From Bacteroidales bacterium (GTDB lineage: Bacteria > Bacteroidota > Bacteroidia > Bacteroidales > P3): a stretch of 35,317 nucleotides of DNA. Below are positions 1-9,100 of this stretch, piece after piece (within the stretch, counting starts at the first letter, position 1; each line of letters starts with the position of its first letter). Where the stretch lies: positions 1-35,317 of the forward strand of contig JAITVC010000074.1 of NCBI GenBank assembly GCA_031286005.1, given 5' to 3'. The position numbers and the translations under genes were made by a program. The notes below the pieces were generated by a model. The model made no database searches. It saw nothing but the letters and a program-made list of their open reading frames with translations, and was not told the origin of the DNA.

Positions 1-1641
1 GCTCATATCAAGCCCGAAGACGGGATGATTTTGGTGCGAAATTCGAGTGGCATCCGCAAGATTTCCGAAGCCTTTGAGGCGTATCTGTCGGCCAATCCGG
101 ATTTGGACGAAGACACGCAAAACTATTTCAAATTGGTGTCGGACGAGGCGTTTCGCCTGTCTTCATCATCGGCGGTTTGCTTGATTATAGACGCTTTTCG
201 AGCGCTGTCGAACTTTAATGACCCACTGGCTTTCGCACAATTGGCCTATACGTTTCAATCGCAAACCAACTCCGATTTTAACACGCAGCTTATCCCGTTT
301 TTTAATTCCTATCGCTTGTCGAAGGAGTTGAAGAAACGCCCGTTTCAGGAGTTTTTGCCGGAAGAGTTTGGCCGCACTTATCACACGTTGCAGAAATTGC
401 CGTTGTATGATTTGACGGAAAAGATTATTAGTATCTTCAATCTATTTGAACAGAAAAATCAGCACGCCTTTTTGTATGATTTCTTGGATAAAGTGAATGC
501 GTTTGTTTCGCAAAGCGGGAGCCGCATAGAGGATTTCCTCGACTATTGGACGGATGAGTTGCAACACAAAACCATTGCCGTGAATGCCCAAGTGCCGGGC
601 GTTCGCATTTTGACTATTCACAAATCGAAGGGCTTGGAATTTCACACGGTCATTGTTCCGTTTTGCGAATGGGATATGGATGAGACACGGTTTGAGCAAT
701 TGGTTTGGCACGAATCCGCAGGGGCAAATGTTTGCGACAATATCCATGTAAGGGCGGAACATGTTCCGCCCCTACCGTTAATTCCGTTGAATTATGGCAA
801 ATCCCTCAAAAACTCACATTTCTCGAAAGATTTTGAAGACGAAACGCTGAAACTTTGGGTGGATAATTTGAATTTGCTGTATGTGGCCCTAACACGGCCG
901 AAGCATAATTTGTTGGTTTTCGCCGATGCGCTGCCGAAGAAGTCCGAGAAATTACGGGTGTCGAATCTGTTGCATACGGTTTTGAACCCGTTAGTCGACG
1001 GTGTTTTCCAAGAAGGTGAAAAAGTTCCGTCCATAGAGAAACAGGAAGACGCATTAGATGGAAATGTATTCAAAATGCCCTTGAAAACGCTGGAAGTCCC
1101 GTTTTCTATCGCAACCAAACAACCTACATTTTATCTCTCGAAAGAGGCGATAAAATTTTACACCGGGGCGGAATATGTTCCGCCCCAACAATCACAATTG
1201 GCAAAAGGATTATTGTATCACCGAATCTTGGCCGAAATCCGCTATTTGGAAGATGTCGAAAAGACCATTAAACGATTGGTGTTTGACGGTTTTATTTCCG
1301 AAGACGAGAAAATAGATGTTGCAACCCATATTCGCGAACTGCTGAGCCATCCGCAAGCACACGATTGGTTTTCTAAAAAGTATCGGATTTTCAACGAGTG
1401 TAAAATCGTCAACCGCAGTATTCACGGCCACTTAGAACAGCGCCGTCCGGATAGGGTAATGCAGGACGAGCATGGCCATCTGATTTTGGTAGATTTCAAA
1501 ACAGGGCAAAAATATCCGAAACATCAAGAGCAAATTCGGGACTACGCCGCCTTGTTGAAAGACCTGTTTGCGCACGTCGAAAACCTTGAAATATCAGGCT
1601 TCTTGTGGTATTTGGATACCAATGAAATTGAAAGCGTGTAA
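1..1641 (+). CDS. RecB/AddA-type UvrD helicase-nuclease, C-terminal part (5' end outside window)
   Basis: The frame is open from base 1, so the ATG at 25 is internal and the N-terminal helicase half is missing. What remains is the second RecA-like domain of a superfamily 1 helicase. Motif V reads TIHKSKGLEF (bases about 612-645) and motif VI reads NLLYVALTRPK (about 871-903). A RecB-type PD-(D/E)XK nuclease follows: a GLLYHRIL histidine motif near 1210, RPDRV near 1445, VDFKTG near 1490 (catalytic Asp and Lys) and a QIRDYAALL helix. Such proteins process double-strand DNA ends for recombination, usually with an AddB-like partner, which would lie upstream. Two short palindromic repeats (748-775, 1165-1186) are translated in frame. 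The gene converges on the alcohol dehydrogenase with a 12-bp gap. Family is confident; AddA versus another RecB-like subfamily is not. Confidence 0.9.
   Translation, partial: AHIKPEDGMILVRNSSGIRKISEAFEAYLSANPDLDEDTQNYFKLVSDEAFRLSSSSAVCLIIDAFRALSNFNDPLAFAQLAYTFQSQTNSDFNTQLIPFFNSYRLSKELKKRPFQEFLPEEFGRTYHTLQKLPLYDLTEKIISIFNLFEQKNQHAFLYDFLDKVNAFVSQSGSRIEDFLDYWTDELQHKTIAVNAQVPGVRILTIHKSKGLEFHTVIVPFCEWDMDETRFEQLVWHESAGANVCDNIHVRAEHVPPLPLIPLNYGKSLKNSHFSKDFEDETLKLWVDNLNLLYVALTRPKHNLLVFADALPKKSEKLRVSNLLHTVLNPLVDGVFQEGEKVPSIEKQEDALDGNVFKMPLKTLEVPFSIATKQPTFYLSKEAIKFYTGAEYVPPQQSQLAKGLLYHRILAEIRYLEDVEKTIKRLVFDGFISEDEKIDVATHIRELLSHPQAHDWFSKKYRIFNECKIVNRSIHGHLEQRRPDRVMQDEHGHLILVDFKTGQKYPKHQEQIRDYAALLKDLFAHVENLEISGFLWYLDTNEIESV
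748..775. repeat. 28-bp palindromic repeat inside the helicase-nuclease gene
   Basis: A near-perfect palindrome with ends GTAAGGG and CCCCTAC and centre GGAACATGTTCC; only one pair is mismatched. It is read in frame as VRAEHVPPL. The same element recurs at 1165, 6072 and 26564. It resembles REP-like or Rickettsia-type coding palindromes in behaviour. No REP-associated transposase is visible in the window. Confidence 0.8.
1165..1186. repeat. Second palindromic repeat copy in the same gene
   Basis: GGGGCGGAA and TTCCGCCCC arms flank a four-base centre. This copy lacks the outer GTA/TAC bases of the copy at 748. It is translated in the same frame, giving GAEYVPP against RAEHVPP in the first copy. 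It lies between the helicase core and the nuclease domain, a likely flexible linker. Confidence 0.75.
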
Positions 1642-1653
1642 AACGCAGCTTTG

Positions 1654-2799
1654 TTATTTCGCCAATTCCAATATCTCTTTCACGATGCTTGGCGTGATGT
1701 TTTGATTTTCGCCCAACACGGTGTTGCGTGTTGTAAATCGGTTGAAGATTTCATCAATCGTTGCTTGGCCGATATTGAGTTCGGAAAGTTTGGTGGCTAA
1801 GCCCAACGAGCGGAAAAAGGCTTCGGTTTGAGCAATCGTTTGTTGGATTTTTTCTTCGGTAGAGCCGTTTGTGATGTTCCAAACACGCTCGCCGTATTGC
1901 AGGATTTTATCTTGTTTTTGAGCTTTCAAAACAGTTATCAAAGCGGGGAAAATAACCACCAAACTTTGTCCGTGCGTAACGCCGTGCAAAGCCGTTAGTT
2001 CATGACCGATTTGGTGTGTAGCCCAGTCTTGCGTAACGCCCATCGAAATAAAGCCATTCAACCCCATTGTTGCGCAAAGCATGAAAGTACTCATCTGTTC
2101 GTAATCGTGTTGGTTTTCGCGAATTTTGGGTGCGATTTCAACTAAGGTTTGCAAAATGCCTTCGGCCCAGCGATCCATCAACGGCGACTGGTTGGATGTG
2201 GTTAAATATTGTTCCATCACATGAACGAAGGTGTCGGCAATACCGCAGGCCACTTGGAATTTGGGCAACGAATAGGTTGTTTCGGGGTCTAAAATCGAGA
2301 ACACCGGATAGTTGGAGTAGAATGCAAACTTCTCGTTCGTCTCTGTGTTTGAAATCACGGCGCCACGATTCATTTCGGAGCCTGTTGCAGGCAGTGTGAG
2401 CACCGAAGCCAAAGGCAGGCAGGCGCCCAATAGTTTTGGATTGCGAACGATATTCCATGCGTCGTTATCATTCAAGATTCCGGCAGCGATAAGTTTAGTG
2501 CCGTCGATAGTTGAGCCGCCGCCAACGGCAAGCAGCATGTCTACTTTGTTTTCTTTGCCCAATGCGATGGCCTTGCGCAACGTTTGCACGGTCGGGTTAG
2601 GCTCGATGCCCCAAAACTCCACGCAAGAGTGGTTTTTCAAGGCTTCTTTCACTTGGTCGTAAACGCCGTTTTGTTTCACAGAGCCGCCGCCAAAGGTGAT
2701 GAGGATTTTTTTGTCTAAGGGGATTTCGGTGGTTAGTTTGGCAATTTGGCCTTTGCCGAAAATCAGTTTGGTTGTGTTTTGAAATTGAAAATTGTTCAT
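1654..2799 (-). CDS. Iron-containing alcohol dehydrogenase (YqhD/butanol dehydrogenase type)
   Basis: A 381-residue protein of the group III, iron-dependent alcohol dehydrogenase family, probably a cytoplasmic NADPH-dependent aldehyde reductase. Seen in sequence: an N-terminal Rossmann-like region with FGGGSV and a GGGSTIDGTK nucleotide-binding motif near residues 92-101, then the metal-site helix GIADTFVHVMEQ, where Asp and His four residues apart are expected ligands, and a GHELTALHGVTHGQ segment supplying the remaining histidines. Length matches the family (about 380-390). It is the last gene of the minus-strand run that starts at slyD, 12 bp after the PagL-like gene, so co-transcription is likely. 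A role in detoxifying aldehydes or balancing redox in an anaerobe is inference. The true substrate is unknown. Confidence 0.9.
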   Translation of the reverse strand: MNNFQFQNTTKLIFGKGQIAKLTTEIPLDKKILITFGGGSVKQNGVYDQVKEALKNHSCVEFWGIEPNPTVQTLRKAIALGKENKVDMLLAVGGGSTIDGTKLIAAGILNDNDAWNIVRNPKLLGACLPLASVLTLPATGSEMNRGAVISNTETNEKFAFYSNYPVFSILDPETTYSLPKFQVACGIADTFVHVMEQYLTTSNQSPLMDRWAEGILQTLVEIAPKIRENQHDYEQMSTFMLCATMGLNGFISMGVTQDWATHQIGHELTALHGVTHGQSLVVIFPALITVLKAQKQDKILQYGERVWNITNGSTEEKIQQTIAQTEAFFRSLGLATKLSELNIGQATIDEIFNRFTTRNTVLGENQNITPSIVKEILELAK

Positions 2800-2811
2800 G
2801 ACGATAAAATT

Positions 2812-4020
2812 TTAAGGTGTATATTGTTTGCGAGAAATAGGCGAGATGGTGTATCCAAAACTCCAATAGAGAAATTGTGCCACACTAAACTTTGTGGCGC
2901 TGATGCCGAATGTTGCGAAAAAGTTATCTTTCAAATACGTTTTTATGCCGATGGTTTGAAAGAGTCGTTTATCAATGTCGTGTCTGTGAAAAACATTGTA
3001 GCCCACAGTTGCAAAAACGGAAAGACCCGGCATGGAAACCTCGCCTCGAAGCGCTAATCCTAACGAAAGACGGTCGGCTAATTTGGCTACTTTCACACGG
3101 TCGTACCACAAACTGTCTGCGGGGTTCCATTGGCGCCAAGCCTGTGCATTGGAACTTTCGTCATACGTGAGATGAAGACTTGGCCCCCATTTGTATTTGT
3201 AGCCGTTCACAATCATCGGACTGTAAGCTAACCCGAAAACTTTAAAATCCGTGTCAATATACGGCGATGGTAAATGACTGGCACTGTCTGCGGCAAATTT
3301 TCGTTGACGGCTTGAAAAAACAAACTGCACATCGTGCGCAATATGGCGTGGTATAATCGGCGGCGTCAAAGATGAATTTCGCAAGATGAATCCTTTCTTC
3401 ACCGGATTAATATTGTAGCCCAAACCAAGACTTAAAGAGCCCATGTTAATACCGCTATTAGGCATTCGGGAACTGCCGTTTGAGAAATGGGTTAAATCAA
3501 CACCGAATTTCAAATCAAAATGTTTAGACAAAACATAATCTAAATGCAGGCGCAATCCAACATGCACATTGTTGGGGGAGCCGATGGCCGAATTGTTGGG
3601 GTTGTCAAACGGGTCGTAGTTTTTCCAGTTCATGGATAAGCCTACATTCATTTCCAAAATCAAGCCCAGATTATCGGTAAATTGTGCCAATGTACTTCCT
3701 CGAAACATGTAAATGGACACCGGATTTCCAAGTCCCGGATTATTGCTGAAAAACGGTGTGTAGAATCCAACACCCATGAAGGGCATATTGTAGGCAATGT
3801 CTTCCCACGAACTGCCGTTGGATGCAAACGCATACCGCAAAGAAAGGGCTTGATAACTCTGAATTGGGCTTACAAAAGGATTGGTGTTAAAAACACTTCC
3901 GAATGAATTATAGGCTTCAATAAAGGAACTTTTCTTCAATAAAGAAATCGTGTCGGCAGGCTTGGCATAACTGCTCAACCATAAGCAAAATCCTATCAAA
4001 AAAGCAACAACTTTATTCAT
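2812..4020 (-). CDS. PagL-like lipid A 3-O-deacylase / acyloxyacyl hydrolase family outer-membrane protein
   Basis: A 402-residue protein with a signal peptide (MNKVVAFLIGFCLWLSSYA) and many amphipathic, aromatic-rich strands typical of an outer-membrane beta-barrel. The segment DLTHFSNGS near residues 175-183 matches the His-x-Ser catalytic motif of PagL-type lipid A deacylases; Bacteroidota homologues are annotated as acyloxyacyl hydrolase and are longer than proteobacterial PagL. If active it would remove an acyl chain from lipid A in the outer membrane. It sits between a CPBP protease (9-bp gap) and an alcohol dehydrogenase (12-bp gap) in an apparent operon. The catalytic Glu cannot be assigned by eye. 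The family call is good; the exact bond cleaved is inference. Confidence 0.75.
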   Translation of the reverse strand: MNKVVAFLIGFCLWLSSYAKPADTISLLKKSSFIEAYNSFGSVFNTNPFVSPIQSYQALSLRYAFASNGSSWEDIAYNMPFMGVGFYTPFFSNNPGLGNPVSIYMFRGSTLAQFTDNLGLILEMNVGLSMNWKNYDPFDNPNNSAIGSPNNVHVGLRLHLDYVLSKHFDLKFGVDLTHFSNGSSRMPNSGINMGSLSLGLGYNINPVKKGFILRNSSLTPPIIPRHIAHDVQFVFSSRQRKFAADSASHLPSPYIDTDFKVFGLAYSPMIVNGYKYKWGPSLHLTYDESSNAQAWRQWNPADSLWYDRVKVAKLADRLSLGLALRGEVSMPGLSVFATVGYNVFHRHDIDKRLFQTIGIKTYLKDNFFATFGISATKFSVAQFLYWSFGYTISPISRKQYTP

Positions 4021-4029
4021 GAAAATTGG

Positions 4030-4632
4030 TTAGCTAATCGGGAACCATAGAAAAACCGCACAATCCCAAAGGGCATGGGAAATTATGACCGGCCAAAGGC
4101 GATTGGTGTATTTGTAAATCAATCCCCAAAAGATTCCACACACCAATGCCGCCATCACTAACATGAAATTCAAGGAAACGATATGAACACCGGCATACAG
4201 AACGGCCGTTAAAACAAACCCAAGATTTGCACCCAATTTCTCCGACCATTGCCGTTGCAAAAATCCACGCCAAAAGATTTCTTCGGCAGGACCAATCCAA
4301 AACAAGAGAATTAAACTCAAAAATAGGGGATTGAAATCGGATTTAATGTTGTAAATAGATTGAATGTTTTGTGCTGCAAAGCCAAACCAGCGAGTGGAAA
4401 AATAATTTCCCACCCAAAAGATGCCCCACAAAACAATTGCAGAAACGATACCCAAACAAACATCTTTCGGCAAAGGTTTTTCCCATTTGATATGTCGAAA
4501 ACTCAACAGAATTAAAATGCCCGTAGCCCCTAACATCGCGTACCAGAACGGTACTATATCCGCTGTTTTAGAGGAAAACATAAACGCCCAGAGTGCAGCG
4601 GCAACGATGATATACAAGACGCTATTTTTCAT
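4030..4632 (-). CDS. CPBP-family (CAAX/bacteriocin-processing-like) intramembrane metalloprotease
   Basis: A 200-residue, strongly hydrophobic protein with about six membrane segments. The Abi/CPBP motifs are visible: a paired-glutamate motif PAEEIFWRGFLQ near residues 116-127, an AGVHIVSLN histidine motif near 147-155, and ISHALWDCA near the C-terminus (residues 184-192). These Glu and His residues are the expected zinc ligands. Family members include CAAX proteases and bacteriocin-immunity proteins, but the substrate of this one cannot be told. Its start overlaps the stop of menA by four bases (ATGA), so the two are translationally coupled. Confidence 0.85.
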   Translation of the reverse strand: MKNSVLYIIVAAALWAFMFSSKTADIVPFWYAMLGATGILILLSFRHIKWEKPLPKDVCLGIVSAIVLWGIFWVGNYFSTRWFGFAAQNIQSIYNIKSDFNPLFLSLILLFWIGPAEEIFWRGFLQRQWSEKLGANLGFVLTAVLYAGVHIVSLNFMLVMAALVCGIFWGLIYKYTNRLWPVIISHALWDCAVFLWFPIS

Positions 4633-5531
4633 GCGAACAAAGCCGTAATAAAGAGGCCGAGCGATAGAGAGAGTGTGAAAGCCAATTGCAATTTTGCAGT
4701 AGCCTCATCCAAAAACATAATCGGTTCGAGATTGTCTTTCGAGGCTTTAAACATCGCTCTTACATTGGCTAAAGCGATCGGGAGTGTAAATAAAACCAAC
4801 AAACTCCAAATAGGTAATATCGTAAAAACAACCATCAATATTACCGCTAAATAAGCGCCGAAAATCAACAGGGCATATTGCCATTGAGCATTTCGGAAAC
4901 CTAATACCGCCGCTTGCGAGCGAAAATTAACCTTAGAATCGTAGGCAATATCACGGGTATTATTGGCGTGCAAAATACACACGGTAATAAACCCTATGGG
5001 AATGGCTAAAAAAACAGCGATTAAAGATAAATCAGATGTTAAGGTATAGAATGTTCCTTGCACAATGAGCAAGCCGAATAGCACAAAAATCAACAAATCG
5101 CCCATCGCATGTTTCTTAAAAAAGCAGCTGTACAAATAACCTGCAAACACGCCTATTCCGCCAATCCAAAGCAATTGCCATCTGCTAAAAGCAAATAAAA
5201 TCATTCCGACTAATGCGCCGACAGCAAGGATGCCCAGCGCAACGGCACTCCACTTTTCGGCATCAACTTCATTTTTTACCAACGGACTTTTGTAACCCAG
5301 CGAATTTTCGTTATCCACACCCAACTTGAAATCGTAAAAATCGCTAATCATATTCAATCCCAAATGGCAACAAATTACAGCGATGAGAACAAACGGCAAG
5401 AACCACCAATGAACGATAGTCCATTCCATTTCCTGATCATAAAAAAGATAGGCTGCCGAGAGCACAACCGGCATCGTGGACGCCGGCAACGACCAAGGGC
5501 GTGTGGATTTAAACCAAAATGAAAATGACAT
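4629..5531 (-). CDS. menA: 1,4-dihydroxy-2-naphthoate polyprenyltransferase
   Basis: A 300-residue UbiA-superfamily integral membrane protein. It attaches the polyprenyl chain to 1,4-dihydroxy-2-naphthoate, the step that makes demethylmenaquinone. The first aspartate-rich motif is NMISDFYDFKLGVDN (about residues 60-74) and the second is NNTRDIAYDSKVNFRSQ (about 190-206); both bind Mg-diphosphate. The N-terminal KSTRPWSLPAS is typical of MenA. It begins 2 bp after slyD and overlaps the CPBP gene by four bases. Menaquinone would serve the succinate dehydrogenase/fumarate reductase at 10655-14388. No other men genes are in the window. Confidence 0.92.
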   Translation of the reverse strand: MSFSFWFKSTRPWSLPASTMPVVLSAAYLFYDQEMEWTIVHWWFLPFVLIAVICCHLGLNMISDFYDFKLGVDNENSLGYKSPLVKNEVDAEKWSAVALGILAVGALVGMILFAFSRWQLLWIGGIGVFAGYLYSCFFKKHAMGDLLIFVLFGLLIVQGTFYTLTSDLSLIAVFLAIPIGFITVCILHANNTRDIAYDSKVNFRSQAAVLGFRNAQWQYALLIFGAYLAVILMVVFTILPIWSLLVLFTLPIALANVRAMFKASKDNLEPIMFLDEATAKLQLAFTLSLSLGLFITALFA

Positions 5532-5533
5532 AA

Positions 5534-5974
5534 CTAACGAATTGAAACAATTTTTCCCGCAAAATAAAGCATTTCGCCGGCCAGCGGATGATTGAAATCC
5601 AGCGTAACAATGTCATCTTTGATTTCCAAAACCACAGCCTCCATCTCCTCTTCATCATCGGTAACGATGGGGATAATATCGCCTTCCGAGATAGTAACAT
5701 CTTCCACATCCTCCATCAACTCGGCTTTAGGAATGCTTACCACACCCTCTTCGTCATAGTTTCCGTAAGCCTGTTCGGGCGAAAGTGTGAATTCAAACGT
5801 GTCGCCAACGGTTAAGTTCATAATTTTTTCCTCGAATTTCTCAAGCAAGTCTTCTGTGCCGATAGTTACTTCAAGAGCGTTTTCGGTAGGGATGTTTTCA
5901 ATAATATCGCCGGTGGCGTTATCATACTTCAAGACGTAGGTAAGTTTTACCCGGCTGTTTGGAGCTATTTTCAT
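5534..5974 (-). CDS. SlyD-like FKBP-type peptidyl-prolyl cis-trans isomerase
   Basis: A 146-residue cytoplasmic folding helper. The FKBP core is split by an insert-in-flap region (about residues 70-125) as in SlyD: LSPEQAYGNYDEEG opens it and DFNHPLAGE closes it, followed by the last FKBP strand. The flap domain is acidic. The His/Cys-rich metal-binding tail of E. coli SlyD is absent, as is common outside proteobacteria. It is the first gene of the five-gene minus-strand run and has its own -7 box at 6000-6007. Confidence 0.88.
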   Translation of the reverse strand: MKIAPNSRVKLTYVLKYDNATGDIIENIPTENALEVTIGTEDLLEKFEEKIMNLTVGDTFEFTLSPEQAYGNYDEEGVVSIPKAELMEDVEDVTISEGDIIPIVTDDEEEMEAVVLEIKDDIVTLDFNHPLAGEMLYFAGKIVSIR

Positions 5975-5999
5975 ACTATTTTTATAAATTAATGAGTTG

Positions 6000-6007
6000 C
6001 AAAGATA
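6000..6007 (-). promoter_or_regulatory. -7 promoter box for the slyD-menA operon
   Basis: TATCTTTG on the minus strand, followed by CA, 25 bp before the slyD ATG. It matches the Bacteroidota -7 consensus TAnnTTTG. The rest of the 5975-6120 gap holds only this promoter and the terminator of the leucine-rich-repeat gene. Confidence 0.8.
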
Positions 6008-6063
6008 CGAAAAAATTAAGAACGCCGCAAGGCCTCAACGAAGTTAATTAAGAATTAAAAAAC

Positions 6064-6099
6064 AAAAAAAAGTAGGGGTCGAAGATATTCGACCCCTAC
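6064..6099 (-). terminator. Rho-independent terminator built from the 28-bp palindromic repeat
   Basis: On the minus strand, about 20 bases after the stop of the leucine-rich-repeat gene, lies a GTAGGGGTCGAA...TTCGACCCCTAC hairpin (6072-6099), followed directly by a run of Ts (6064-6071) and more T-rich sequence. It has the same 28-base layout as the coding copy at 748 but with compensating stem changes, so a member of the repeat family appears to serve as terminator. Confidence 0.8.
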
Positions 6100-6120
6100 G
6101 GGAAATGCAACGAGAGTGCT

Positions 6121-9100
6121 TTATTGTTTTACAATCTTTGCTACTCGGTTGCCGATGCGCAGAATGTAGTTGCCGGATTGGTAGGGCGACATGTCAATTG
6201 TGAATTGAGAATTAACTCCGTTGAGAGTGGAGAATTGAGAATTATGATATACTCGTTTTCCGCTCATATCAAAGAGCTCTACAACATCGCCGGACTTGAA
6301 TTCGTAATTCGTAATTTTTAATTCGTAATTCACCGGATTGGGCGAAACGGTAATTTGCTCTTGCGGTATTAGATTAGCGTTTGCCGAGCCTTCGCCGTTG
6401 CAGGCTTCCAGAAGCTCATACAGGCCGTCGATGCTGTCTAACAACTGATCATTCAGGTCAATCCACTCTACGATTAGTGCGTTTAGTTTGGTTACACTGT
6501 CTTGTAGCAGTTGCTCTGCACTACCGCAATCGGCAAGGAGTTCGTGCAAACCGTCGATGCTATCTTTCAATTTTTTGTTCTCGGCTGTAAGCGCTTCCAA
6601 CTCTTCTCGCACATCCGCCAAAGTGTCTTGTGTTTTCGTAAGATTTTGACCCATCGCAGACATAGCTTGATTCATTCCTGCTATTGTTTGAGAAAAATCT
6701 AATTCAGCATCTTCCATTGCTTTTTTCAGTGTGGCTGTGTCGGCTTTCAATGCATCGTTCTCTTTTTGCAAAGAATCAATCATGGCTAATAACCCAAGGT
6801 CGCCGCCTTGTATATAATCCACGTAATCTACCCATGCTGCTTTATAAGCATCCACAGAACCATCCGGAACTATAATCTTAAACTCACTGCTGATAATATT
6901 AAAAGACCTGTATTCCGTAGGCGGAACAGGATTTAAACTAATTACCGTCTCTAATGAAAGATTGTTGGCAAAAGCATTACTGTTTATTGTTGTAACACTT
7001 TGGGGCACCGTTACCGTTGTCAAAGAGCAATTTCTAAACGCACTGTGGCCAATAGTTATCAATCCTTCCGGCAAACTAACCGAAGTTAATCCGGAGCAAC
7101 CATAAAACGCATAATTTCCAATACTATCCATACTTTCCGGGAAAACTACGGACTGAATATTAGTGTAGTTGTAAAAAGCATCCGCTCCAATATACGTAAC
7201 TCCATCACCAATCACGACAGTGCGGATAGTTTGCCCGCTCCAAGGATCATTAATCCTAGAGCTTGTAGCTTCATCAAAATAATTCGCCATCATTCCCGTG
7301 CCATTGATATACAGCGTATCATTGCTCAAACGAGCCATAACATTATCGTCCTCTGCACCGCATTCCCATTCACCACCGATATGAGGAGCACCAATAGCTC
7401 CGATATAATCGGCATGGATTGCCCACGCAGCCTTATAAGCGGCCACAGAACCCTCAGGAACCTCTATCCAGAACCCCGGTACTACACGATCAACAAAAAT
7501 AGGAGAATCCGCAGACCCCATTACAGGCGGCACAGGATTAAGACTAACAACAGCTTCCAAAGTAGGGTTTGGATACCTATAAAAAGCATTGGCTCCAATA
7601 TAACGGAGACTCTCGGGCAATGTTACCACAGTTAGAGGACAATTCCTGAACGCCAAAGCCCCTATACTTTCTAAACCTTCCGGCAAGGCTACAGAGGTTA
7701 AACCGTCGCAAAAAAGGAATGCACCGTCGCCAATAGATGTAACGCCATTGCCCACAACCACTGTGGTAATGTTTCCGAGTTTAGAATACCATGGCGAAGT
7801 GCCATAGTTTCCCTCTTCATCATAATAATCCGCCATCTCCCCCGTTCCCTCAATATACAACGTATCATTGCTCAACGTTGCAATCACATTATCCCCTTGA
7901 TCACCGCATTCCCATGTTGGAATATGTGGTGCACCAATAGCTCCGATATAATTTTCATATCGACTCCATGCTTCTTTATAAGCGGCCACGGAGCTTTCGG
8001 GAACTTCTATCCAAAATGAAGGATGCTCTTCAATAAAAGGAGGATATGCCCCAATAGTGGGCGGCGTTGGATTAAGGCTAATAACTGTTTCTAATGTACC
8101 GTTTGGGGAGATAAAAAACGCATTGTCGCCAAGATAAATAAGGCTTTTAGGTAGGGTTACAGTAGTAAGTTGGCTGCCACGGAATGCAAAGTTGCCAATA
8201 CGCTCCAATCCTTCGGGTAAGGTTATGGAAGTTAAACTTGTGCATCCATCGAACGTACCTCTGCCAATACTATCCAATCCTTCTTGGGGCAGGGTTACGG
8301 AGGTTAAATTTACGTGATTGAGAAATGCTCCAACGCCGATATAGCTGACACCTTCGCCTACCACTACAGCAGTGATGCTTGCACTGACAGAATTCCAAGG
8401 AGATATTACCAAATATTGGCCGCTGGCGTTAATGCTATCTTTCATCTTTCCTGTGCCGCTAATGGTTAGCGTGCCGTTCTCTAATGTGGCAGTAACGTTG
8501 TTGCCCTCTGCGCCACAATCCCATGTAGGAAGGCCGTCGATGGCCATGATAAGGTTGGCATAAGCAGGCCAAGCGGCTTTATAGGCTGCCACCGAGCCTT
8601 CGGGAACTTCTATGAACGCAGGAACGCCACTAAAAACGTATGTTCCTCCAAGTGCAGGCGGGGTTGGATTAAGGCAAACCACTTTCGTTAGGCCAGCGCA
8701 GTAATAAAATGCTCCATCGCCAAGAGTGGTGATACTGCTACCAAGGGTTATGTCTTCCAAACCGTTGCAATCTTGAAAAGCATAGTCGCCAATAGTTGTA
8801 AGGCTTTCAGGAAACGTTACAGCGGTTATTGCACTACCATTAAACGCCTCGTCGGCAATAGCCGAAACCCCATCGGGAACAGTATAGGCTTCAGCTTCTT
8901 TGCCGATGGGATATTGCACCAACGTTTTTAGGTCTTTGCTAAACAGCACGCCATCCACCAAAGCAAAAGCTGTGTTGCCTGCATCCACATTAATAGAAAG
9001 TTTGGGGCAAGCTGCCAAAGCGCCCATCTCGATGGTGGTGATGGCGCTGCCGATGGTTATTTGCTCCAAGTTGGGATTGCCATAAAAGGCATACTCGCCA

